From an uncultured Clostridia bacterium (GTDB taxonomy: Bacteria > Bacillota > Clostridia > TANB77 > CAG-508): DNA of 23,720 nt. The DNA is taken from NCBI GenBank assembly GCA_944389715.1, contig CALXNI010000078.1, positions 1 through 23,720 on the forward strand, in the 5' to 3' direction. The notes beneath the pieces are model-generated. The model was not told the origin of the DNA. It saw only the letters and a list, made by a program, of their open reading frames with translations, and did no database searches. Shown piece after piece: positions 8,538-16,544 of this stretch (position 1 is the first letter of the stretch; the number at the start of each line of letters is the position of its first letter). A program made the translations under genes and the position numbers.

Positions 8538-9903
8538 TTGAGAAAATATTTCGGAACAGATGGAATTAGAAGAATTGCAAATACAGAACTTACTCCTGGA
8601 TTAGTATATAAAGTAGCTAAAGCAGGAGCATATGTTTTATCAAAACATTTAGACCACGCACCTATAATATTAATAGGAAGAGATACTAGGCTTTCTGGAA
8701 CACTTATAGAAAGTGCAATGACATCAGGTTTTTTAAGCTATGGAGCAAATGTAAAATTATTAGGAGTTATGCCAACTCCAGCAGTAGCATATTTAACAAA
8801 AAAATTAAAAGCAGATGCAAGTGTTGTTATATCTGCATCGCATAACACATTTGAATTTAATGGAGTAAAATATTTTAGTAATAAAGGAATGAAAATATCT
8901 GACGAAATAGAAGAAGAAATAGAAGAAGTTATGGATTCGGGAAAGATAAAAGAACTTAATGCTGTACATAATAAAATTGGTATTTCAGAAGATAGAAAAG
9001 ATTTAATAGATGAATATATCTGCTTATTTAGAAAAATATTTGAAGATAATATAGAAAAACATATGAGAGAAGACTTTGTAGTTGGATTAGATGTAGCAAA
9101 TGGAGCAACATATAAAGTTGCGGAAGAAATATTCAAAAAACTTGGTATAAAATACAAAATAATAAACAACATGCCAGATGGTATAAATATTAATGAAAAT
9201 TGTGGTTCTACACATTTAGACGGATTAAAAAAATATGTAATAGAAAACAAATTAAGTCTTGGAATTGCTTATGATGGAGATGGAGATAGATGTTTAGCAA
9301 TAGATGAAAATGGCAAGGAAGTTGATGGAGACATTTTACTCGCTATATTTTCTAAATATTTAAAAGAAAAAAATAAATTAAATAAAGACACTTTAGTTGC
9401 AACTATTATGAGCAATTTAGGGTTGAATAAATTTGCAAAAGAAAATGATCTAGAACTAAAACAAACAAAAGTTGGAGATAGATATGTATTAGAAGAAATG
9501 TTAAAAAATGGGTATAATTTAGGCGGAGAACAGTCAGGGCATATAATAATGCTAGACTATAATCCTACAGGAGACCGGAATATTAACATCTTTGATGCTA
9601 ATACAAATTTTATTAGAAAAAAATGTTTCATTATCAAAACTTTGTGATATAATACAAATATATCCACAAGTATTATTAAATGCAAAAGTGGATAATAATA
9701 AAAAAAATATATTTGAAACTGATAAAGATATTCAAAATAAAATTAATGAAGTTGAACAAGAACTTTTAAATGACGGCAGGGTTGTAATAAGATCATCAGG
9801 AACAGAACCACTAATACGAGTTATGCTAGAAGGAAAAGATCAAGCATTTATAACAAAAAAAGCTAAAGAAATTGTTGAACTTATTGAGAAAAAACTAAAA
9901 TAA
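8538..9903 (+). CDS. glmM: Phosphoglucosamine mutase, read through a +1 shift at CGG
   Basis: Converts glucosamine 6-phosphate to glucosamine 1-phosphate for UDP-GlcNAc and peptidoglycan. It starts at TTG 8538 after TTGGAGGT with RKYFGTDGIRR. It has the phosphoserine loop VISASHNTFEFNGVKYF (about residue 100), metal loop AYDGDGDRCLAID, GGEQSGHIIM and the phosphate-binding end VIRSSGTEPLIRVM. The zero frame dies at 9647. Skipping C9576 of CGG gives NPTGDGILTSLMLIQILLE and joins the second half, for 454 residues (family about 450). The glycine, residue 347, lies in the strongly conserved TGDG-TxL element. The enzyme is normally essential, which argues against a true null mutation. Confidence 0.95.
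9576..9579 (+). other. +1 shift site CGGA in glmM
   Basis: Zero-frame codons are GAC CGG AAT. Skipping the C gives GAC GGA ATA TTA ACA, restoring PTGDGILTSL. The conserved TGDG gives strong support for glycine as the inserted residue. Confidence 0.92.
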
Positions 9904-9939
9904 GGTAAAACCTAATAAAATACAAAGGAGGAAAAAAAC

Positions 9940-10281
9940 ATGTACATTTTTGATGTAACAAACCCAATAACATTATTGTTATTACTTGCAGCTACAGTGT
10001 TACTAATATTTTTAGGAAAGGAAATAAAAAAACCATTTGCACCAGCAATAGCATTAGTATTCTTTTTAGTACTAGTTATAATTCATAGTGTGCAACTTGC
10101 AACAATACCAGAAACAAATTATGATGAAATTCGTTCTACGCTATTAGGATGTTTAAGCTTTGACTTAGTAATGATATTTATAACATTCTTTGGATATCTA
10201 TGGGTAGATGATATTGCAGCTAAATTTTACAAAAAGAAAAGTATTGATAACAGTTTAGACTGGTTTTGGAATAAGGTATAA
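9940..10281 (+). CDS. Small three-helix membrane protein, unknown
   Basis: I do not recognise a family. The 113-residue product has three hydrophobic segments (about residues 8-26, 32-54 and 68-89), a charged loop with IPETNYDEIR between the second and third, and a basic then aromatic tail KFYKKKSIDNSLDWFW. No signal-cleavage or catalytic motif is visible. It starts at ATG 9940 after a strong AAAGGAGG and lies 36 bases behind glmM, so it is probably co-transcribed with it. The next feature is a hairpin-forming repeat that may end the transcript. Confidence 0.75.
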   Translation: MYIFDVTNPITLLLLLAATVLLIFLGKEIKKPFAPAIALVFFLVLVIIHSVQLATIPETNYDEIRSTLLGCLSFDLVMIFITFFGYLWVDDIAAKFYKKKSIDNSLDWFWNKV

Positions 10282-10293
10282 TTGTATAATTAT

Positions 10294-10319
10294 TGTAGGG
10301 GCGGAAACTATTTCCGCCC
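10294..10319. repeat. Dispersed palindromic repeat, short copy 3
   Basis: TGTAGGGGCGG followed by a hairpin GGGCGGAAA-CTA-TTTCCGCCC at 10299-10319. A run of T follows about ten bases later (10327-10337), so it may also serve as a terminator for the glmM transcript. Confidence 0.65.
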
Positions 10320-10322
10320 AAC

Positions 10323-10350
10323 TTGCTATTTTTTTTTATTATGATAAAAT
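10323..10350 (+). promoter_or_regulatory. Probable promoter of the first metG
   Basis: TTGCTA at 10323-10328, 16-base spacer, TAAAAT at 10345-10350 within ATTATGATAAAATTTA. The same stretch is found upstream of the second metG (12052-12068). Confidence 0.5.
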
Positions 10351-10386
10351 TTAGAATATTTATTATAAAAGGAGAGATAACATTTT

Positions 10387-11988
10387 ATGAGCAAAAATAT
10401 TTTAATAGGTGGTGCATGGCCATATGCTAATAATTCTTTACACTTAGGACACTTAGCTGGATTAATCTCAGGAGATTTATTAGCAAGATATCATAGATTA
10501 AAAGGAGATAATGTTCTTTATGTATCTGGAACAGATTGCCACGGGACACCAATTACAGAAAGAGCAAAAAAAGAAGGAACGAGCCCTGACAAAATTGCAG
10601 AGCATTATCACGAAGAGTTTGTAAAAACATTTAATGCAATGAATTTTTCTTATGATTTATATTCTAAAACGGAAACAGAATATCACTCAAAAAAAGTGCA
10701 AGAGATTTTTAAAAGACTATATGATAATGGATATATTTATGAAAAAATAGAACCACAAGCATATTGCGAAAAATGTAATAAATTTCTTCAGGATAGAGAA
10801 ATACAAATAAAATGTCCAGAATGTGGAGAGATTACAAAAGGTGACCAATGTGATAATTGCGGACATACTCCTTCAATAGAGGAATTAAAAAATGGTGTTT
10901 GCTTAAGCTGTGGAAGCAAAACAGTAGAAAGAGACAATAAAAACTTATATTTTGCATTATCAAAATTTCAAGATATAATACAATCAAATACAGATAAATG
11001 TAAAAACTTTTGGAGAGTAAATGCAAGAAATGAAACAGAAAAATATTTAAAGCAAGGGTTAAAAGATAGGGCAGTAACAAGAGATTTAGACTGGGGAATT
11101 GAAATACCAGTTCCTGGATACGAAGCAAAAAGAATGTACGTATGGATAGAAGCAGTTCTTGGTTATTTAACAGATACAATGAAACTTGCAGAAGATAATG
11201 GATTTAATTGGGAAGACTATTGGAAAGAAGGACATAATAATAAAATATATATGTGCCATGGAAAAGATAATATTGTATTTCATAGTATTATATTTAATGG
11301 ATTGCTTGCAGGAATGGAAGATAATTTCCATTTAGTTGATGTTATTGTATCTACAGAGTATTTAAATATAAACGACGAAAAAATATCTAAAAGTAAAGGC
11401 AATGGAATTACTGCGTTAGAAATGCTTGAAAAGTACAATTCAGATTCTTTAAGATTTCATATAATAAATAATGGGCCAGAAAAGAAAGACACAAACTTTA
11501 CTATTGCTGATTTTGAGAGAACACACAACAATGAATTATTAAATAAATTTGGAAACCTTGTAAACAGAACATTAAGATTTAAAGGGTTAGAGAGCTTACC
11601 AACAGGTAAATTAGATGACAAAGCAAGAGAAGCAATAGAAAAGACATATAAAGATACAGAGATAGCAATAGAAAATTTAGAATTCAAAAATGCAACAGAT
11701 AGAGTAATGGAACTTATAGAATTCGCAAATAAATATTATGACGAAAGACAACCATGGATACAAAAAAAAGAAGATATTCAAGGTTTTAATGATACAATAT
11801 ATACTTGTAGTGTAATAATTGCAAATTTATCTAATTTGTTTGAACCATTTATGCCTATGTCATGTGAAAAAATAAGAAAATATTTGAATATTACAAAACC
11901 ATCATGGAATATAATTGAAAAAATAGAACCTATAGAATTAAAAGATATTGAACCATTATTTAGTAGAATTTGGTTGGATTTCTTTTAA
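10387..11988 (+). CDS. metG: Methionyl-tRNA synthetase, two-zinc-knuckle type
   Basis: Charges tRNA-Met. GGAWPYANNSLHLGHLAG holds the HIGH motif, SGTDCHGTP follows, and EKISKSKGN is the KMSKS loop with Ile for Met. The connective peptide has two four-cysteine knuckles (CEKC...CPEC and CDNC...CLSC), as in the E. coli/archaeal-type subfamily (MetRS1). The anticodon domain has NELLNKFGNLVNRTL. It is 533 residues long and lacks the C-terminal tRNA-binding extension. The start is ATG 10387 after AGGAGAG. A different MetRS lies next door, an arrangement that in other bacteria can give resistance to MetRS inhibitors; that role here is inference. Confidence 0.95.
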   Translation: MSKNILIGGAWPYANNSLHLGHLAGLISGDLLARYHRLKGDNVLYVSGTDCHGTPITERAKKEGTSPDKIAEHYHEEFVKTFNAMNFSYDLYSKTETEYHSKKVQEIFKRLYDNGYIYEKIEPQAYCEKCNKFLQDREIQIKCPECGEITKGDQCDNCGHTPSIEELKNGVCLSCGSKTVERDNKNLYFALSKFQDIIQSNTDKCKNFWRVNARNETEKYLKQGLKDRAVTRDLDWGIEIPVPGYEAKRMYVWIEAVLGYLTDTMKLAEDNGFNWEDYWKEGHNNKIYMCHGKDNIVFHSIIFNGLLAGMEDNFHLVDVIVSTEYLNINDEKISKSKGNGITALEMLEKYNSDSLRFHIINNGPEKKDTNFTIADFERTHNNELLNKFGNLVNRTLRFKGLESLPTGKLDDKAREAIEKTYKDTEIAIENLEFKNATDRVMELIEFANKYYDERQPWIQKKEDIQGFNDTIYTCSVIIANLSNLFEPFMPMSCEKIRKYLNITKPSWNIIEKIEPIELKDIEPLFSRIWLDFF

Positions 11989-12018
11989 AACAGCATATGT
12001 TAGTCAATAATATTATTA

Positions 12019-12053
12019 TAGCAAGCAAGAAATAGGCTTGCTATATTTTTTCT
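12019..12053 (+). terminator. Intrinsic terminator of the first metG
   Basis: Perfect stem TAGCAAGC (12019-12026) / GCTTGCTA (12036-12043) with a 9-base loop, followed by TATTTTTTCT. The 3' arm contains the TTGCTA used as the -35 of the next gene. Confidence 0.85.
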
Positions 12054-12066
12054 ATTATGATAAAAT
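12038..12066 (+). promoter_or_regulatory. Probable promoter of the second metG, overlapping a terminator
   Basis: TTGCTA at 12038-12043, 17-base spacer, TAAAAT at 12061-12066. The -35 is the 3' arm of the preceding terminator stem. Same promoter boxes as the first metG. Confidence 0.5.
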
Positions 12067-12106
12067 TTAAAATATTGTAAATCATATAAAAGGGGATAAT
12101 GTTAAT

Positions 12107-13690
12107 ATGTGCAATAATAAAAAATATTATATAACTACACCTATATATTACCCAAGTGGGAAATTTCATATAGGAACAGCTTATACAACAACATTTGCGA
12201 ATACTATTAAAAAATATAGACAAATGAGAGGATATGATGCTTATTTACTAACAGGATTAGATGAACATGGACAAAAAATTCAAGATGTTGCTTTATCAAG
12301 AGGAAAAACACCACAAGAGCATGTTGACGAAATGGCAGATGCAGCAAAAAAGTTATGGTCAAAAATGAATATAGATTATGATGATTTTATTAGAACAACA
12401 GATAAGAGACACGTAAAAGCTGTAGAAAAAATATTTGAAAAATTTATGGAAAATGGAGATATATATAAGGGAGAATATGAAGGATGGTACTGTGTACCTT
12501 GCGAAACTTATTTTACTCCAACACAATTAGTAGATGGAAAATGTCCAGACTGTGGAAGAGAAGTTACAAAAATGAAAGAAGAAGCATATTTTTTTAATAT
12601 GAAAAAATATCAAGATAGACTTGTTAAATTTTATGAAGAAAATCCTAACTTTATAGAGCCTGCATTCAGAAAGAATGAATTATTTAATAATTTTATAAAA
12701 CCTGGATTAGAAGACTTGTGTGTAACACGTACCACTTTTGATTGGGGAATAAAAGTTAAAGGTGATGAAAAACATGTAATATATGTTTGGCTAGATGCAC
12801 TTACGAACTATATTACAGCACTTGGATATATGTCAGACGATGAAACAAAACTTGAAAAATATTGGCCAGCAGATTTACAAATTGTTGGTAAAGATATAAT
12901 AAGATTTTATGGTATATATTGGCCTATATTTTTAATGGCTCTTGATTTACCAATGCCTAAAAAATTGTTTGCTCATGGTTGGATAATGATGAAAGATGGA
13001 AAAATGTCTAAATCTAAAGGAAATGTGATATATCCAGAAACTTTAATTGATAGATACGGCTTAGATGCTACTAAATATTTTTTATTAAAAGAATTATCAA
13101 TAGGACAAGATGGACTATTTACACCTGAAGGATTTGTAGAAAGATTTAATTCAGATTTATGTAATGATTTAGGAAATTTATTAAACAGAACAATAGGTAT
13201 GATTAATAAATATTTTGAAGGTGAAATACCAGACAAACCAAATGACCTAACAAGTTTAGACACTTCTTTAGAAAAATTTGTGTTAGAGGAAATAAGAATA
13301 GTAGAAAAAGAAATGGATGAAGCACATGTAAGTAATGCATTAGAAGAAATTTGGAAAATCATTTCAAGAACGAACAAATATATTGATGAAACAACGCCAT
13401 GGATACTATTTAAAGAAGAAAGAATTGATGAATTAAAAAATGTAATGTATCATTTGGTTGAAAACTTAAGAAAAACAGCCATAATGGTAAAACCTTTTAT
13501 GGAAGAGACAGCTTGTAAAATGTTTAATCAACTTGGGATAGATGATAATAGATTAACAGCATGGGATAGTCTATATGAGTATCAACAATATAAAAAAGAG
13601 CTAAACGTTGTAAAAAAAGGAGAGCCTTTATTTGTAAGGCTAGACTTACAAGAAGAAGTTGAATTTTTAAAGAATGAAATGAAAAAATAG
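12107..13690 (+). CDS. metG: Methionyl-tRNA synthetase, single-knuckle type
   Basis: Second, clearly different MetRS (MetRS2, as in Bacillus and Thermotoga). It shows TPIYYPSGKFHIGTAYTT with the HIGH motif, LTGLDEHGQKIQ, one zinc knuckle (CVPC...CPDC), DGKMSKSKGN with a canonical KMSKS, and LGNLLNRTIGMI in the anticodon domain. It has 527 residues and lacks the C-terminal tRNA-binding domain found in some relatives. ATG 12107 follows AAAAGGGGATAATGTTAAT. The tmk-like gene starts 10 bases after its stop, so they form an operon. No in-frame CGG is present. Confidence 0.95.
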   Translation: MCNNKKYYITTPIYYPSGKFHIGTAYTTTFANTIKKYRQMRGYDAYLLTGLDEHGQKIQDVALSRGKTPQEHVDEMADAAKKLWSKMNIDYDDFIRTTDKRHVKAVEKIFEKFMENGDIYKGEYEGWYCVPCETYFTPTQLVDGKCPDCGREVTKMKEEAYFFNMKKYQDRLVKFYEENPNFIEPAFRKNELFNNFIKPGLEDLCVTRTTFDWGIKVKGDEKHVIYVWLDALTNYITALGYMSDDETKLEKYWPADLQIVGKDIIRFYGIYWPIFLMALDLPMPKKLFAHGWIMMKDGKMSKSKGNVIYPETLIDRYGLDATKYFLLKELSIGQDGLFTPEGFVERFNSDLCNDLGNLLNRTIGMINKYFEGEIPDKPNDLTSLDTSLEKFVLEEIRIVEKEMDEAHVSNALEEIWKIISRTNKYIDETTPWILFKEERIDELKNVMYHLVENLRKTAIMVKPFMEETACKMFNQLGIDDNRLTAWDSLYEYQQYKKELNVVKKGEPLFVRLDLQEEVEFLKNEMKK

Positions 13691-13700
13691 GAGCAAACAA

Positions 13701-14381
13701 ATGGGAAAATTATTTGTAATAGATGGAACAGATGCAAGTGGAAAACAAACACAACTAAAAAAATTGCAAGAAAGATTAGAAAATGAAAATATTGAATATA
13801 AATTAGTATCATTTCCAAACTATGATAGTCCATCATCTGCTCTAGTAAAAATGTATTTATCTGGAGAATTTGGAGAAAATGCAAAAGATGTTAGCCCATA
13901 TATTGCATCAACATTCTTTGCAGCAGATAGATATGCTACATTTAAAAAAGACTTAGAAAAATATTATAATAATGGTGGAATAATACTTGCAGATAGATAT
14001 ACAACAGCAAATATGGTACATCAGGCAGGAAAAATACAAGATAGAGAAGAAAGAGAAAAATACTTAAATTGGTTGTGGGATTTTGAATTTAATCTATATA
14101 AATTACCTATCCCTAAAAAAGTATTCTTTTTGGATATGCCACCAGAATTTGCATTTGAACTTATGAAAAACAGGGAAAATAAATTTACACATGAAGCTAA
14201 AAAAGATATACACGAAAGAGATAAAAATCACATTATAGACAGTTATAATGCTGCGTGTGAAGTAGCTAAAAAATATAACTGGGAACAAATTAATTGTGTA
14301 GATAATGGAAAAATTAGGACAATAGAAGAAATACATGAAGAAATTTTTGACAAAATAAAAGAATTAATTGTTGCTACTTAG
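13701..14381 (+). CDS. tmk: Thymidylate kinase
   Basis: Phosphorylates dTMP to dTDP for DNA synthesis. The P-loop is FVIDGTDASGKQTQLKKL (about residues 5-22). The substrate/DRX segment is IILADRYTTANMVHQ, and FFLDMPPEFAFELM matches the family core. At 226 residues it is slightly longer than the usual 205-215, with a longer lid/C-terminal part (NKFTHEAKKDIHERDKNHI) typical of one clostridial branch. The start is ATG 13701 after AGGAGC, 10 bases behind metG, so the genes are coupled. Confidence 0.92.
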   Translation: MGKLFVIDGTDASGKQTQLKKLQERLENENIEYKLVSFPNYDSPSSALVKMYLSGEFGENAKDVSPYIASTFFAADRYATFKKDLEKYYNNGGIILADRYTTANMVHQAGKIQDREEREKYLNWLWDFEFNLYKLPIPKKVFFLDMPPEFAFELMKNRENKFTHEAKKDIHERDKNHIIDSYNAACEVAKKYNWEQINCVDNGKIRTIEEIHEEIFDKIKELIVAT

Positions 14382-14407
14382 ATAAAAAATTAAAATAGAA
14401 TAGTTAA

Positions 14408-14432
14408 CGTAGGGGCGGCTATTAGCCGTCCG
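14408..14432. repeat. Dispersed palindromic repeat, short copy 4
   Basis: CGTAGGGGCGG followed by a short hairpin GGCGGCTA-TTAGCCGTC, between tmk and nadD. Same GTAGGGGCGG start as copy 3. Confidence 0.6.
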
Positions 14433-14465
14433 TCTAAATTCATATAAAAAAGGAACAATATTAAA

Positions 14466-14999
14466 ATGAAACGTATAGGATTTTTTGGAGGATGTTTTAA
14501 TCCACCAACAAATATACATATTAAGATAGCAAATAATTTAATAAAACAAGGTAAATTAGATAAAGTAGTTTTTGTGCCAGTAAACGATTATTATAAAAAA
14601 GAAAATTTAGCAAATGCAAATCATAGATATAATATGTTAAAATTAGCAATAAAATGCTATGAGAATCTAGTAGTAGATGATATAGAAATAAAAGAAGATA
14701 GACCCTTGTTTGCAGTAGATGCATTTGAAGTAATTCATAAGAGTGAATTTGCAAAAGAAACAAATAGAGAAAACATATTTTTAATCATGGGTTCAGATAA
14801 TTTTAAAAAAATGCCAAAATGGAAAGATTATGATAAAATAAAAGATAAATATAATTATATAGTTATAGATAGAGACGAAAAAGAATTTTCATCAACTATA
14901 ATTAGAGAAATGTTAAAAAATAATGATAAAAAAGTGTTGCAATATCTACCAAAAGAGGTATATGAATATATTGATAGAAATAAATTGTATAAATTGTAA
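14466..14999 (+). CDS. nadD: Nicotinate-nucleotide adenylyltransferase
   Basis: Adenylates nicotinate mononucleotide in NAD synthesis. It begins IGFFGGCFNPPTNIHIKIA, where the usual first His of the nucleotidyltransferase HxGH motif region is Thr (NPPTNIH), as in some family members. It has FLIMGSDNFKKMPKW (substrate pocket) and the closing motif EFSSTIIREML, a form of ISSTxIR. At 177 residues it is slightly short against the usual 190-210. The start is ATG 14466 after AAAAAAGGAAC. The yqeK and rsfS genes that often follow nadD are not here; a hairpin repeat and an unrelated gene follow instead. Confidence 0.85.
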   Translation: MKRIGFFGGCFNPPTNIHIKIANNLIKQGKLDKVVFVPVNDYYKKENLANANHRYNMLKLAIKCYENLVVDDIEIKEDRPLFAVDAFEVIHKSEFAKETNRENIFLIMGSDNFKKMPKWKDYDKIKDKYNYIVIDRDEKEFSSTIIREMLKNNDKKVLQYLPKEVYEYIDRNKLYKL

Positions 15000-15005
15000 T
15001 TTATC

Positions 15006-15107
15006 TGAGAAGTGAGAAGTGGGATGTGGGAAGTGTGAAATTAGGTTAAGCCTTACGTAGCTTAACCCTAAAAAGCACACCTCACACTTCGAACCTCTCA
15101 CCTCTCA
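15006..15107. repeat. Imperfect long inverted repeat (MITE-like)
   Basis: Left arm GAGAAGTGAGAAGT...AAGTGTGA...TTAGGTTAAGC (15007-15051) and right arm GCTTAACCCTAA...TCACACTTC...CCTCTCACCTCTC (15058-15106) are roughly reverse complements. They form a large cruciform between nadD and the gltD-like gene. The base composition differs from both neighbours. It has no coding content and differs from the TGTAGGGG family, so it is likely a second class of non-autonomous mobile repeat. It ends about 14 bases before the next start. Confidence 0.7.
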
Positions 15108-15123
15108 AAAAAGGAGAATTAAA

Positions 15124-16376
15124 TTGAACGATATAGAAGAAATATTAGAAGAAGCAAATAGATGTTTAAATTGCAAAAATCCATTATGTAGAACTGGCTG
15201 TCCAATTAGAACTAGAATACCAGATTTTATAAACGCAATTAAAAAAAATAATTTAGAAGAAGCATATATAATATTACAAGAAAATAATATAATGAGTGAT
15301 ATATGTTCAAATGTATGTCCTTATGAAGAATACTGTATGCGGACATTGTGTAAAAGGATTTAAAGGTGAGCCTATTAAAATTTCAAAACTAGAAAAATAC
15401 GTAAATTTATGGGCGAGGGAAAATAATGTTAAATATGTATATGAAATTGAAAAACAGAATAATATAAAAGTTGCAATAATAGGTTCTGGACCTGCAGGAA
15501 TAGAATGCCGGTGTAGAACTTGCGAAAAAAGGTTATAAAGTAACAATATTTGAAAAAGAAGAAAGAATCGGAGGGCTTTTAACATATGGTATTCCAGGTT
15601 TTAGATTACCTAGAAATATAACAGAAAATTTAACAAATAGGGTTAAAAATTTAGGTATTGAAATTAAAACAAATATTGAGTTAGAGAAAGATATAACGTT
15701 AAATGAGCTAAAAAAAGAATATAAAGCTGTGTTTTTAGGAATAGGTGCAGATATTCCTTCTATATACAAATTAGCAAATGAAGAATGTAAATATATTTAT
15801 AAATCAAATTATATTTTAAGGGAATACAATGCAAAAAGAATTGTGGAAAATTTGGGAGATGTAATTGTTATCGGTGGAGGAAATGTTGCAACAGATTCCG
15901 CAAGAGCCGCAATTAGAATGGGAGCAAAATCTAGTACAATAGTTTATAGAAGAGATGAAAATAAAATGCCTGCAAGAAAAGTAGAATTAGATGAAGCAAT
16001 AAAAGATGGAGTACAAGTTATTTACAATACAAGAGTTATAAATGCTGATATTAATTCTGGAAAAATAAAATGTGTTAATTGTATTAAAACAGATTCATCT
16101 ACTGATCAAGTAATTGACATAGAAAACAGCAATTTTTCTATAAAGGCTGACAGCATAATATTTGCAATAGGTTTAAAACCAGACAAAAAACTAATTGAAA
16201 AAGAGGGAATTGAGCTAGACGAAAGAGGTTTAATAAAAGTTGATGAAAATTATATGACAAATATAGAAGGAGTATTTGCAGGAGGAGATGTATCTCAAAA
16301 TAAAGCAACCGTTTGTAAAGCAATAGAGGCAGGGAAGAATGCAGCCGTAGCAATAAATAAATATATTTATGGGTAA
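15124..16376 (+). CDS. NADPH-dependent glutamate-synthase-small-subunit-like flavoprotein, two +1 shifts at CGG
   Basis: Flavin oxidoreductase of the GltD/GltA family, which passes electrons from NADPH to a partner. The N-terminal iron-sulphur domain has CLNCKNPLCRTGCPIRTRIP and CSNVCPYEEYCMGHCVKG. It is followed by the FAD fold VAIIGSGPAGIE and the NAD(P) fold VIVIGGGNVATDSAR, ending with GVFAGGDVSQNKATV. Two interruptions exist: CGG 15340-15342 (frame then stops at 15363) and CGG 15509-15511 (stop at 15538). Skipping the C at 15340 and at 15509 restores 416 residues, normal for clostridial forms. Glycines are residues 73 and 129. The start is TTG 15124 after AAAAGGAG. No glutamate synthase large subunit is nearby, so the physiological partner is unknown. 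Confidence 0.92.
15340..15343 (+). other. First +1 shift site (CGGA) in the gltD-like gene
   Basis: Zero-frame codons are ATG CGG ACA. Skipping the C gives TGT ATG GGA CAT TGT, restoring CMGHCVKG, where the glycine between two cluster cysteines is typical of the family (CxGxCV). Confidence 0.92.
15509..15512 (+). other. Second +1 shift site (CGGT) in the gltD-like gene
   Basis: In the frame set by the first shift the codons are TGC CGG TGT. Skipping the C gives GGT GTA GAA CTT GCG, restoring GIECGVELAKKGYKVTIFE in the FAD-binding fold. Confidence 0.9.
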
Positions 16377-16382
16377 ATTTAT

Positions 16383-16493
16383 TGCAAACGTTGTAGGGGT
16401 CGCCGTCCTCGGCGACCCGCATATTTAAGGGTCGCCCAGGGGTGCGCCCCCTACAGATTTAAAATTAATTTAATCACACAAATTACAATTTAT
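16383..16493. repeat. Dispersed palindromic repeat, copy 5 (full length)
   Basis: Near-identical to copy 1: TTGCAAACGTTGTAGGGG, inner GGTCGCC/GGCGACC palindrome, GCGCCCCCTACAGATTTAAAAT and a trailing ACAAATTACAATTTAT. The TGTAGGGG...CCCCTACA core spans 16392-16455. It lies between the gltD-like gene and the dinB promoter. Confidence 0.85.
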
Positions 16494-16500
16494 TTTTTTG

Positions 16501-16529
16501 TTGACATATTAGAACAAATGTTCTATAAT
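16501..16529 (+). promoter_or_regulatory. dinB promoter with LexA (SOS) operator
   Basis: TTGACA 16501-16506, 17-base spacer, TATAAT 16524-16529: a consensus sigma-A promoter. The spacer contains AGAACAAATGTTCT (16511-16524), a perfect palindromic match to the Firmicutes LexA/DinR core GAAC-N4-GTTC. Bound LexA would block the polymerase, so dinB should be induced by DNA damage. Confidence 0.9.
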
Positions 16530-16544
16530 TAATTTGGTGATAAT

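Noticed and set aside
656..15512. RF2-like programmed shift at a stop codon with an internal Shine-Dalgarno
   Set aside because: No stop codon is at the shift point and no consistent upstream AGGGGG-like element is present.
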